A DNA stretch of 64,000 nt. Origin: Paracoccus sp. (in: a-proteobacteria). Its GTDB lineage: Bacteria > Pseudomonadota > Alphaproteobacteria > Rhodobacterales > Rhodobacteraceae. The notes below the pieces were generated by a model, which did no database searches, was not told the DNA's origin, and was given only the letters and a program-made list of their open reading frames with translations. Both the position numbers and the translations under genes were made by a program. Location of the stretch: the NCBI RefSeq assembly GCF_030538655.1, contig NZ_JAUNTO010000012.1, positions 1-64,000 of the forward strand, written 5' to 3'. Each line of letters begins with the position of its first letter. Position 1 is the first letter of the stretch. Positions 27,048-35,027 of the stretch are shown here, one piece after another.

Positions 27048-28103
27048 TCAGGCTGCGATCTGGTCCAATGCGTTTTCGGGGATCAGCCCATAGTCATAAA
27101 AAGTCTGGCACATTTTGTAGGACTGGGTAAAGTCGCCGCTGCCTTTATAGGCCGACAACCGGCACGCGCCGCCGCAGATGTCGCGCAGCTTGCAGCGGCC
27201 GCATATCCCTTTGAGATCGCCGGTGCCCAATGCGCGCAGCGAATTGAACAGCGGTGAGTTGCGCCAGATGTCCACAAAAGACCGCTCCATGATATTGCCC
27301 TGATGCAGCGTTTTGTCGGCCCCGGCGACACCGCAGATGGTGACATGTCCGTCATGGGTGATGCCACAATAGGATTCCGTCCAGCCGCAGGCCGGGCTGC
27401 GGATCGGGATCACATCCTCGGGCGGCAAAAGCAGAGGCGGCACATTCAGAAAGACTTTGGCCCCCCTTTTCCGAACCTTGTGGCAAAAGTCGCGCAGTTC
27501 CAGAATTTCGGTCACGTCCAGGGCATCAGGCAAAAGATTGGGGCCGCGCCCGTTGTAAGGGTTGAGCAATGAAAACCGGAATGGAACGCCGGTTTCAAGG
27601 GATATTTCCGTCAGAACGGGAACGTCTGACTTGTTCCGTTTTATGATTGTGCAGTTGACCTGCGTAAAGAATCCCCGCCCCGCGCAGTTTCGGATTGCGG
27701 CAACGGTCTTTTCATGGGCGCCATCCATGCCGCGAATGCTGTCATGGTTTTTCTTGTCGCCATCAAGAGAAATCAGAATGGATAAAAGCTTGAGCGTGCC
27801 AAGCTGATCCAGCTTGCGGTCATCCAGCAAGGTGCCGTTCGTAACCAGAGAAACCTCGATCTGCTGGTCGTCGAAGGCTTTGCAGATATGAAACCAGTCC
27901 TTGCGGGCAAAAAGCTCTCCGCCCGATATGATGACGCGTTGACAGTTCAGCGCCGTGCATTCCTGCGCCAATGTGCGGATGCGATCCAGCGGCACATCCA
28001 GCGTCTTGGCCTTTACCGCATTGATATAGCAAAAGGAACAGGACAGGTTGCAGGTATTGGTGACATTCAGGTGCAGCGTATGAAGATTGCCGGCATAGGA
28101 CAT
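27048..28103 (-). CDS. Radical SAM/SPASM peptide-maturase-like enzyme
   Basis: A 351-aa radical SAM protein. The SAM cluster motif CX3CX2C appears as CNLSCSFCY near residue 17, followed by ISGGE and SILISLDG. The C-terminal SPASM domain shows the full pattern CX12GX4C (from ACGW to VTICG), then CGRCKLRDICGGAC (CX2CX5CX3C) and a last Cys in YKMCQTF, enough for two auxiliary 4Fe-4S clusters. Such enzymes usually crosslink or otherwise modify ribosomally made peptides. An 81-aa peptide gene lies directly upstream, a likely substrate. The start is uncertain: ATG 28103 has tggtgg 6 bp upstream; ATG 28115 is also possible. The product chemistry is unknown, and I do not recognise the subfamily. Confidence 0.85.
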   Translation of the reverse strand: MSYAGNLHTLHLNVTNTCNLSCSFCYINAVKAKTLDVPLDRIRTLAQECTALNCQRVIISGGELFARKDWFHICKAFDDQQIEVSLVTNGTLLDDRKLDQLGTLKLLSILISLDGDKKNHDSIRGMDGAHEKTVAAIRNCAGRGFFTQVNCTIIKRNKSDVPVLTEISLETGVPFRFSLLNPYNGRGPNLLPDALDVTEILELRDFCHKVRKRGAKVFLNVPPLLLPPEDVIPIRSPACGWTESYCGITHDGHVTICGVAGADKTLHQGNIMERSFVDIWRNSPLFNSLRALGTGDLKGICGRCKLRDICGGACRLSAYKGSGDFTQSYKMCQTFYDYGLIPENALDQIAA

Positions 28104-28132
28104 TTTAACCACCATATGATAAACGGGTTGAA

Positions 28133-28159
28133 CGGGCGGGCATGGCAAGCGCCCGCCCG
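28133..28159 (-). terminator. Hairpin between the peptide gene and the radical SAM gene
   Basis: A perfect 8-bp GC stem (cgggcggg / cccgcccg) with an 11-base loop fills most of the 60-bp gap after the peptide stop. Only a weak T-containing tail (ttcaacccgtttatc) follows on the minus strand. This arrangement fits partial termination or RNA stabilisation, giving more precursor than enzyme message. Confidence 0.55.
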
Positions 28160-28163
28160 CCAG

Positions 28164-28409
28164 TCAGAGATTTGTCAGGCGCTTGCCAATTGTTCTGATT
28201 TCATCCCGTGTCAGGGGCTGCATGACCTCGGAAAAATCGGGGACCGCGCGTGAACTGCTGGCACCGCAGGCAACACACCAGTCGGCAAGCCCCGCGACCT
28301 TGGCCATTTCCGAGTTGATCCGGCTGATGAAATCCGGATTGGCCAGGTTTTTGACAAGATCGGGGTTTTCTTCCAGCAATTTTCGGATGTTTTCCGGCAT
28401 CTCGGGCAT
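28164..28409 (-). CDS. Small peptide gene, candidate RiPP precursor
   Basis: An 81-aa product starting at ATG 28409 (tgagg upstream). Residues 1-42 are charged and predicted helical (ENIRKLLEENPDLVKNL, DFISRINSEMAKVAGL), like a leader. Then comes a compact segment DWCVACGASSSRAVPDF (residues 43-59), with the only two Cys (45 and 48) and several small residues. A second helical tail (LTRDEIRTIGKRLTNL) ends it. The radical SAM/SPASM gene is immediately downstream on the same strand. By analogy with such pairs, the Cys/Ser segment could be the modified core. I do not recognise the family; alternatively it is a small metal-binding accessory protein. Confidence 0.65.
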   Translation of the reverse strand: MPEMPENIRKLLEENPDLVKNLANPDFISRINSEMAKVAGLADWCVACGASSSRAVPDFSEVMQPLTRDEIRTIGKRLTNL

Positions 28410-28477
28410 TTTGAACCTCACACTGTTTGAAAAGAGCGCGGCGATAATGCGCGCCTGCGGACCGTTCCGCAATTGAT

Positions 28478-28506
28478 ATGTTCGCGCAAATATTCGATTC
28501 TGTCAA
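28478..28506 (-). promoter_or_regulatory. Candidate promoter of the peptide/radical SAM genes
   Basis: On the minus strand a perfect ttgaca (28506-28501) is followed after 17 bp by gaacat (28483-28478), a moderate -10. It lies about 70 bp upstream of the peptide start in a notably AT-rich stretch (28480-28555). A 7-bp inverted repeat, attcgat-N16-atcgaat (28492-28521), overlaps the -35 and could be an operator. The rest of the 371-bp gap to pnp carries no gene that I can support; its right part must hold the pnp promoter and leader. Confidence 0.4.
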
Positions 28507-28780
28507 ATATGATGATCGAATAAAAATAATATCGTGAACTGACTGTATTTTAATGCGGGGTTATACGCTGTTGCGCCCGTGGCCGGGCGGCTTTTCTGCC
28601 TGCTTGTCCATGATCCTGGGGACTGTCACACCCACTTCCCAACAGGCCGATTTTCCGATATGTCCATGCAATCTGCGACGTGAGGCCCGCCCCCGGCCAC
28701 ATGCACAGGATAGGGGGCGGCGGCAATGGGGCCGCCATAGGAAAGGGTTGCCAGAGGGCTGGCATCCATGAGGAAATCAG

Positions 28781-30922
28781 ATGTTTGATGAAGTGAAGAA
28801 ATCAATCCAGTGGGGTCAGGAAACGCTGACGCTGGAAACGGGCAAGGTTGCGCGTCAGGCCGACGGGTCGGTCATCGCCACGCTGGGCGAAACCAGCGTC
28901 ATGGCGAACGTCACCTTTGCCAAAGAACCCAAGCCGGGGCAGGACTTTTTCCCGCTGACCGTGCATTATCAGGAAAAATACTATGCCGCCGGCAAAGTGC
29001 CGGGCGGTTTCTTTAAACGCGAGGCGCGCCCGACCGAAAAAGAGACGCTGACCGCGCGTCTGATCGACCGTCCCTGCCGCCCGCTGTTCGCGCCGGGCTT
29101 CAAGAACGAAGTGCTGGTCATGTGCACCGTGCTGTCGCACGATCTGGTCAACGACCCCGACATCGTGGCGATGATCGCCGCATCGGCTGCGCTGACGATT
29201 TCGGGCGTGCCCTTCATGGGTCCGATTGGCGCCGCGCGCGTCGGTTTCGTGGGCGGCGAATATGTGCTGAACCCCGAAGTCTCGGACATGGATCAGCTGC
29301 GCAATAACCCCGAACAGCGTCTGGATCTGGTCGTCGCCGGCACCAAAGACGCCGTGATGATGGTCGAATCCGAAGCCTATGAGCTGACCGAAGACGAAAT
29401 GCTGGGCGCGGTCAAATTCGGCCACGAACAGATGCAGCCGGTCATCGACCTGATCATTGACCTGGCCGAAGTCGCCGCGAAAGAGCCGTTCGATTTTCAG
29501 TCGCCCGATTATTCAGCGCTGTATGAGCGGGTGAAATCGCTTGGTGGCGATGACATGCGCGCCGCCTATGCCATTCGCGACAAGGGTGAACGCCGCGACG
29601 CCATCGAGGCGGCCAAGGTGAAGATCCTTGAATCGCTGGGCGAAGATGAACTGGCCGATGCGAACCTCGGTTCGGCGCTGAAAAAGCTGGAATCGGGCAT
29701 TCTGCGCGGCGACATCATCTCGGGCGGGGCGCGGATCGACGGGCGCGACAACAAGACCGTGCGCGCCATCGACAGCGAAGTCGGCATCCTGCCGCGCACG
29801 CATGGCTCGGCCCTGTTCACCCGCGGCGAAACGCAGGCGCTGGTCGTGACCACGCTGGGCACCGGCGATGATGAACAGATCATCGACGCGCTGCACGGTA
29901 ATTTCCGCAGCAATTTCCTGCTGCACTACAACTTCCCGCCCTATTCGGTCGGTGAGGTTGGCCGCGTCGGCAGCCCCGGTCGCCGCGAGATTGGCCACGG
30001 CAAGCTGGCATGGCGCGCGCTGCAAGCCGTGCTGCCTGCCGCGACGGATTTCCCCTATACCATCCGCGTGGTGTCCGAAATCACCGAATCGAACGGCTCG
30101 TCGTCCATGGCTTCGGTCTGTGGCGGCTCGCTGTCGATGATGGATGCGGGCGTGCCGCTGAAGGCCCCGGTTGCGGGCGTCGCGATGGGCCTGATTCTGG
30201 AAGATGACGGCAAATATGCGGTGCTGACCGACATTCTGGGTGATGAAGATCACCTGGGCGACATGGATTTCAAGGTCGCTGGCACCGAAAACGGCATCAC
30301 CAGCCTGCAAATGGACATCAAGGTGGCCGGCATCACGCCCGCGATCATGGAACAGGCGCTGGCACAGGCCAAGGATGGCCGGATGCACATTCTGGCCGAA
30401 ATGTCCAAAGCCCTGACCGAAGGCCGCCGCGAATTTTCCGCCCACGCCCCGCGCATCGAAACGATGCAGATCCCGACCGACAAGATCCGCGAAGTGATCG
30501 GCTCGGGCGGCAAGGTCATCCGCGAGATCGTGGAAACCTCGGGCGCGAAAGTGGACATCAACGACGACGGCACCATCAAGATCGCCTCGGCCAATGCCGA
30601 TTCGATCAAGAAGGCCTATGACATGATCTGGTCGATCGTGGCAGAGCCGGAAGAAGGCCAGATCTACACCGGCAAGGTGGTGAAGCTGGTTGATTTCGGC
30701 GCCTTCGTGAACTTCTTCGGCAAGCGCGACGGTCTGGTGCACGTCAGCCAGATCGCGGGCAAGCGCCTGAACCACCCGAACGAGGTGCTGAAGGAAGGTC
30801 AGGAAGTAAAGGTCAAACTGCTGGGCTTTGACGACCGCGGCAAGGTGCGCCTTGGCATGAAGATGGTCGATCAGGAAACCGGCGAGGAGATCGTCGAGAA
30901 GAAAGAGGATACGGCGGAATAA
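28781..30922 (+). CDS. pnp: Polyribonucleotide nucleotidyltransferase (PNPase)
   Basis: A 713-aa enzyme of standard length, the phosphorolytic 3'-5' exoribonuclease of the RNA degradosome. Order: first RNase PH-like domain ([20 protein letters not shown]), helical linker, second RNase PH domain ([20 protein letters not shown] near residue 345), then KH ([20 protein letters not shown] near 565) and S1 ([20 protein letters not shown] near 625). The leader from about 28660 contains small GC hairpins, possibly where RNase III or PNPase regulates its own mRNA as in E. coli. The usual upstream neighbour rpsO is displaced by 4.5 kb. Confidence 0.98.
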   Translation: MFDEVKKSIQWGQETLTLETGKVARQADGSVIATLGETSVMANVTFAKEPKPGQDFFPLTVHYQEKYYAAGKVPGGFFKREARPTEKETLTARLIDRPCRPLFAPGFKNEVLVMCTVLSHDLVNDPDIVAMIAASAALTISGVPFMGPIGAARVGFVGGEYVLNPEVSDMDQLRNNPEQRLDLVVAGTKDAVMMVESEAYELTEDEMLGAVKFGHEQMQPVIDLIIDLAEVAAKEPFDFQSPDYSALYERVKSLGGDDMRAAYAIRDKGERRDAIEAAKVKILESLGEDELADANLGSALKKLESGILRGDIISGGARIDGRDNKTVRAIDSEVGILPRTHGSALFTRGETQALVVTTLGTGDDEQIIDALHGNFRSNFLLHYNFPPYSVGEVGRVGSPGRREIGHGKLAWRALQAVLPAATDFPYTIRVVSEITESNGSSSMASVCGGSLSMMDAGVPLKAPVAGVAMGLILEDDGKYAVLTDILGDEDHLGDMDFKVAGTENGITSLQMDIKVAGITPAIMEQALAQAKDGRMHILAEMSKALTEGRREFSAHAPRIETMQIPTDKIREVIGSGGKVIREIVETSGAKVDINDDGTIKIASANADSIKKAYDMIWSIVAEPEEGQIYTGKVVKLVDFGAFVNFFGKRDGLVHVSQIAGKRLNHPNEVLKEGQEVKVKLLGFDDRGKVRLGMKMVDQETGEEIVEKKEDTAE

Positions 30923-30940
30923 TTCCGCATGGATTCGCGG

Positions 30941-30975
30941 AAAGGTCCGGCATCAGCCGGGCCTTTCTTTTTTCA
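30941..30975 (+). terminator. Terminator after pnp
   Basis: An 11-bp stem (aaaggtccggc / gccgggccttt, one G-U pair) with an atca loop, followed by cttttttc. Confidence 0.88.
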
Positions 30976-30998
30976 GGCACGTCAAACGGGGGATGCCG

Positions 30999-31802
30999 AT
31001 GGATCGTGATCTTGCCAGCCTTTGGATCGGCGGACGCTTGGGCGAAATTGAAATTGTCAGTCTCCATTCCTTTCTGCGTCTGGGGCACAAGGTGATCGTT
31101 TACAGCTATGACCCGGTTGCGAATTTGCCGCGAGACGTGGAAAACCGGGATGCCGCGCAGATATTGCCTGCGCGACGGATTGTCCGGCATCGCCGTAGTG
31201 GCAGCCCGGCGCTGCATTCCGATCTGTTCCGCTATGCCCTGATGGATCGCAGCGCGGCGATCTGGGTCGATCTGGACCTGATCGCTTTGCGGCCCTTTCG
31301 GTTCGATTCACCCTATGTCTTTGGTTTCGAAGATCATGCCGGGGCGGTGAACTGCGCGGTTTTGCGGATGCCACCTGAATCGCTGGCCCTGCGCGAGTTG
31401 CTGAAATTCAACGAAGATACAGTCGCCACGCCGCCTTTGCTGACGGGGTTTCGGAAATGGAAATACCGCCTGCGCGGGCTTGGGCGTGGCTTGCCGATCG
31501 ATGTCTGGCCGTGGGGCAGCATCGGGCCTCATGCGTTGACCCATTACCTGCGTGAAACCGGCGAGATCAGCCATGCCATGCCCGTCGAGGCATTCTATTC
31601 CGTCCCCATCGGCCAGATGCCGCGGTTCATTACCCCCGGCGCGCTGTCCCCGGCGCAGATCCCTGACTCGGCCTGGGGGCTGCATCTGTGGGGTGGTTTG
31701 ATGCGGGCGCATCTGGCGCGACATCACGCTGGACAGGTGCCCGAGGGGTCTTATCTTGCTGACCTGATCGAACAGGCGCGCCGTGACGGCATCACGGTGT
31801 AA
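30999..31802 (+). CDS. Glycosyltransferase with a DXD sugar-binding motif (galactosyltransferase-like)
   Basis: A 267-aa protein of the GT32/Gly_transf_sug type. The acceptor-side N-terminus reads LASLWIGGRLGEIEIVSLHSFLRLGHKVIVYSYD, followed by SDLFRYALM and the DXD motif WVDLDL near residue 90, which binds UDP-sugar through a metal. The C-terminal half has VDMSWPWGSIGPHALTHY-like features (VWPWGSIGPHALTHY) common in capsule and LPS transferases. The start at 30999 is favoured because cggggg lies 6 bp upstream; ATG 30993 is also in frame. It may be co-transcribed with the GT2 gene 76 bp downstream. The glycan built is unknown. Confidence 0.75.
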   Translation: MDRDLASLWIGGRLGEIEIVSLHSFLRLGHKVIVYSYDPVANLPRDVENRDAAQILPARRIVRHRRSGSPALHSDLFRYALMDRSAAIWVDLDLIALRPFRFDSPYVFGFEDHAGAVNCAVLRMPPESLALRELLKFNEDTVATPPLLTGFRKWKYRLRGLGRGLPIDVWPWGSIGPHALTHYLRETGEISHAMPVEAFYSVPIGQMPRFITPGALSPAQIPDSAWGLHLWGGLMRAHLARHHAGQVPEGSYLADLIEQARRDGITV

Positions 31803-31878
31803 GATCATCTGTTCGACGGTGTTTTTCTGAACCATGATGCGCGGTGTAACTGCTTTGCGCCCCTTGCTGGACCGGACG

Positions 31879-32688
31879 ATGATTCTGCCCATTTCCGCCT
31901 TTGTGATCTGTCAAAACGAAGAACGTGTGATCGAACGCTGTCTGCGCAGCGTTGATTTTTGTGCCGAGATCATCGCGGTGGATTCCGGCTCGACCGACGG
32001 CACCGTTGCCACCATCGAGGCTTTGCGAGACGAAGGACTACCGATCAGGCTGCTGCACGAGCCGTGGCGCGGGTTCGGGGCGCAAAAACAATTCGCGCTG
32101 GACCAATGCACGCAGGATTGGTGCCTGTCCATCGACAGTGATGAACGGGTCAGCCGCGCCTTGCGCGAAAGGATGCCGGAACTGCTGAATCAGCCGGAGG
32201 TGAACGGCTGGAAAATCACCCGTTATGATTATCTGATCGGTTATGGCTATGTCCCGCCCCGCGCGCATGAGCGGTATCACAACCGGCTGTTCCGACGCGG
32301 CACCGGGCGGTTCAACACGACGGACCTGGTTCACGAGGGCATCCGCATCGACGGCGAGGTGCGTATGGCACGGCCCGGCGGTTTACTGCATTTCAGCCCG
32401 ATTTCGCTGCACGATCAGATGCAGAAGGAAAACAAGTATTCGACGCTGAAGGCGCAAATGAAATTGGATCGCGGGCAAAAGGCGCGCCCGTGGAAGATGC
32501 TGTTTAGCCCGCCGGTTTTCTTTCTGCGCTGGTATTTCCGTCATGGGCTGTGGCGCTGTGGCTGGCCGGGTTTCATCCATGCGGCCAAGGGCGGTATTTA
32601 TTCTTTTTTGACCGAGGCCAAGCGGTATCAGGCCGAGGCCGCGCGCCGGGTTGCCCCCGAAGAGCCGCGCGAGCCGGACGGATATTGA
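31879..32688 (+). CDS. Glycosyltransferase family 2, LPS-core type (WaaE/KdtX-like)
   Basis: A 269-aa GT2 enzyme: SAFVICQNEERVIERCLRSV, IIAVDSGSTDGTV, and SIDSDERVS near residue 88 with the catalytic DXD-like acids. The segment YVPPRAHERYHNRLFRRG ... LVHEGI and the basic C-terminus (FFLRWYFRHGLWRCGWPGF) match beta-1,4-glucosyltransferases of LPS inner core such as WaaE. A role in cell-surface glycan assembly is likely; acceptor unproven. I start at ATG 31879 (MILPISAFV), where similarity begins; ATG 31834 and 31837 would add 14-15 residues with no good site. Confidence 0.82.
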   Translation: MILPISAFVICQNEERVIERCLRSVDFCAEIIAVDSGSTDGTVATIEALRDEGLPIRLLHEPWRGFGAQKQFALDQCTQDWCLSIDSDERVSRALRERMPELLNQPEVNGWKITRYDYLIGYGYVPPRAHERYHNRLFRRGTGRFNTTDLVHEGIRIDGEVRMARPGGLLHFSPISLHDQMQKENKYSTLKAQMKLDRGQKARPWKMLFSPPVFFLRWYFRHGLWRCGWPGFIHAAKGGIYSFLTEAKRYQAEAARRVAPEEPREPDGY

Positions 32689-32745
32689 CCGGCGCCCCCG
32701 TATGAAATCACGCGCCGCCAGCAGGCCAACGGCGCGTAGGCAGCC

Positions 32746-33402
32746 TTATGCCGGGTCTTTGGCAAAGCGCAGATAGGGCAATTTCTTGTCCAGCGTGCCG
32801 TATTTTGCCTCGGCGGCGGCGTCATCCAGAGACAGGGCGACGATCACATCCTGACCGGGCACCCAGTTCGCCGGGGTGGCCAGCGGCACGCCGTCGGTTT
32901 TCTGCACCGCGTCCAGCGCGCGCAGGATTTCGGCAAAGTTGCGGCCCACCGACATCGGATAGGTCAGCGACAGCCGCACCTTTTTGTCGGGACCGATGAT
33001 ATAGACCGTGCGCACCGTGGCCGAATGGGCGGGGGTGCGGCCTTCGGTCGGCAGATAGAATTCGGCCGGCAGCATGTCATAGGCCTTGGAAAGCGTCAGG
33101 TCGGTGTCATCAATAATCGGGAAGTCCGCCGGTGCGCTGGCAAAGGCTGAAATGTCACGCTTCCATTTCTGGTGGTCGTCCACGCTGTCCACCGACACGC
33201 CGATCACCTTGGTGTTGCGCTTTTCCCATTCCGGGGCCAGCTGCGCGACGGCACCGAATTCGGTCGTGCAGACCGGGGTAAAGTCGCGCGGGTGGCTGAA
33301 GATGATGGCATAGCTGTCACCGATCCAGTCATGAAAGCGGATCTCGCCCTCGGTAGAATTGGCGGTAAAATCGGGGGCGGTGTCGTTGATGCGAAGCGAC
33401 AT
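32746..33402 (-). CDS. 1-Cys peroxiredoxin (Prx6 type)
   Basis: A 218-aa thiol peroxidase that reduces hydrogen and organic peroxides. The peroxidatic Cys lies in HPRDFTPVCTTE (Cys45), with the catalytic Arg in the segment DAVQKTDG/RTVYII region. The long C-terminal extension (ANWVPGQDVIV ... YLRFAKDPA) marks the Prx6 subgroup, which typically lacks a resolving Cys; none is obvious here. Divergent from the aldehyde dehydrogenase. Not in an operon with ohr, which has a partly overlapping role. Confidence 0.93.
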   Translation of the reverse strand: MSLRINDTAPDFTANSTEGEIRFHDWIGDSYAIIFSHPRDFTPVCTTEFGAVAQLAPEWEKRNTKVIGVSVDSVDDHQKWKRDISAFASAPADFPIIDDTDLTLSKAYDMLPAEFYLPTEGRTPAHSATVRTVYIIGPDKKVRLSLTYPMSVGRNFAEILRALDAVQKTDGVPLATPANWVPGQDVIVALSLDDAAAEAKYGTLDKKLPYLRFAKDPA

Positions 33403-33575
33403 GGGAACCTCGGGATTGTTGTGCTGCGGTTAACATAGGGTGGCCCGTCGGGATTGCCAGTCGTGATCGGCATGGCAGAATGACCGTGAACCGGGCAGAT
33501 CGCCCATTGATCCGGCCTTGCGGACGGCAATTGCGGGTGCCACCTTGATGGAAACAACCTCAAGGGAGACGCGAC

Positions 33576-35027
33576 ATGGCTGATCTTGCCGACAAGCGGA
33601 AGTTCTATATCAACGGCGAATGGGTGGACCCTGCGCAGCCGAACGACCTTGAGGTGATCGACCCCTCGACCGAAGAACCTGTCGCGGTCATCAGCCTTGG
33701 CGGGCAGGCCGATGTCGATGCGGCGGTGGCTGCGGCCAAGGCGGCGTTTCCGGCCTGGTCGGCCACTCCGCCCGCTGAACGACTGGCCTATGTCGAGAAA
33801 ATCCTTGAGGTTTACAACGCCCGCGCCAGAGATATGGCCGCCGCGATCACCCATGAAATGGGCGCGCCGCAGGATATGTCGTTGGGCGATCAGGTTGACA
33901 GCGGCACCTATCACATCACCAATTTCATCAAGGCGTTCAAGGATTTCAAATTCATCCGCCCGCTTGGGTCGCACGCCCCCACCAGCATGACCGCATGGGA
34001 ACCCGTGGGTGTTGTGGCGCTGATTACGCCGTGGAACTGGCCGATGAATCAGGTCACGCTCAAGGTCATTCCGGCGCTGTTGGCGGGGGATACCTGCATT
34101 CTGAAACCGTCGGAAATCGCGCCGCTGTCCAGCATGGTCTTTGCCGAGATCGTGGATGAAGCGGGCCTGCCGCCCGGCGTGTTCAACCTGGTGAACGGCG
34201 ATGGCGAAGGCGTCGGCACGCAGTTGACCGTGCATCCCGATGTCGAGATGATTTCCTTTACCGGATCGACCCGTGCCGGCATCGCGATCAGCAAGGCGGC
34301 TGCCGATGGGCTGAAAAAGGTCGCGCTGGAACTGGGCGGCAAGGGGGCGAACCTGGTCTTTGCCGATGCCGACGACAAGGCGGTGCTGCGTGGGGCGCGG
34401 CATTGCTTCTATAACAGCGGCCAGTCGTGCAATGCGCCCACGCGGATGCTGGTCCAGCGCGAGGTCTATGACAAGGCGGTGGAAACGGCGGCGCAGGTGG
34501 CCAATGAAACGGCGGTCGCCACCGCGCATCAGCCGGGCAATCATATCGGTCCCGTGGTCAGCAAGCGCCAGTGGGATCAGATTCAGGGCCTGATCCAAAA
34601 GGGCATCGACGAAGGCGCGCGTCTGGTCGCCGGTGGCCCCGGTCTGCCCGAGGGGGTGAACCGCGGCTATTTCGTGCGCCCGACGGTCTTTGCCGATGTG
34701 AACAATGACATGACCATCGCGCGGCAGGAAATCTTTGGCCCGGTGCTGTCGATCATCCCCTTTGATACCGAGGAAGAGGCCATCGCCATCGCCAATGACA
34801 CGGTTTACGGGCTGACCAACTATGTTCAGTCTCAGGACGGTGCGCGGCGTAACCGGCTGGCGCGGCAATTGCGGTCGGGGATGGTCGAGATGAACGGCGT
34901 GTCGCGCGGCGCAGGATCGGCCTTTGGCGGCGTCGGCAAATCGGGCCGCGCCCGCGAAGGCGGCGTCATGGGGCTGGAGGAGTTCATGGACTCCAAGGAA
35001 ATCAGCGGCTGGGATGCCGACGCCTGA
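33576..35027 (+). CDS. NAD(P)+-dependent aldehyde dehydrogenase
   Basis: A 483-aa ALDH superfamily enzyme that oxidises an aldehyde to its acid. Evidence: ALITPWNWPMNQVTLKV near residue 150, the cofactor loop FTGSTRAG near 230, the general base LELGGKGANL (Glu about 252), the nucleophile in NSGQSCNAPTRM (Cys about 286), and EIFGPVLSIIPF near 390. Substrate cannot be inferred; the family is broad. It has the site caagggaga at the start. Its TGA overlaps a CTG proposed as the photolyase start. Confidence 0.92.
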   Translation: MADLADKRKFYINGEWVDPAQPNDLEVIDPSTEEPVAVISLGGQADVDAAVAAAKAAFPAWSATPPAERLAYVEKILEVYNARARDMAAAITHEMGAPQDMSLGDQVDSGTYHITNFIKAFKDFKFIRPLGSHAPTSMTAWEPVGVVALITPWNWPMNQVTLKVIPALLAGDTCILKPSEIAPLSSMVFAEIVDEAGLPPGVFNLVNGDGEGVGTQLTVHPDVEMISFTGSTRAGIAISKAAADGLKKVALELGGKGANLVFADADDKAVLRGARHCFYNSGQSCNAPTRMLVQREVYDKAVETAAQVANETAVATAHQPGNHIGPVVSKRQWDQIQGLIQKGIDEGARLVAGGPGLPEGVNRGYFVRPTVFADVNNDMTIARQEIFGPVLSIIPFDTEEEAIAIANDTVYGLTNYVQSQDGARRNRLARQLRSGMVEMNGVSRGAGSAFGGVGKSGRAREGGVMGLEEFMDSKEISGWDADA

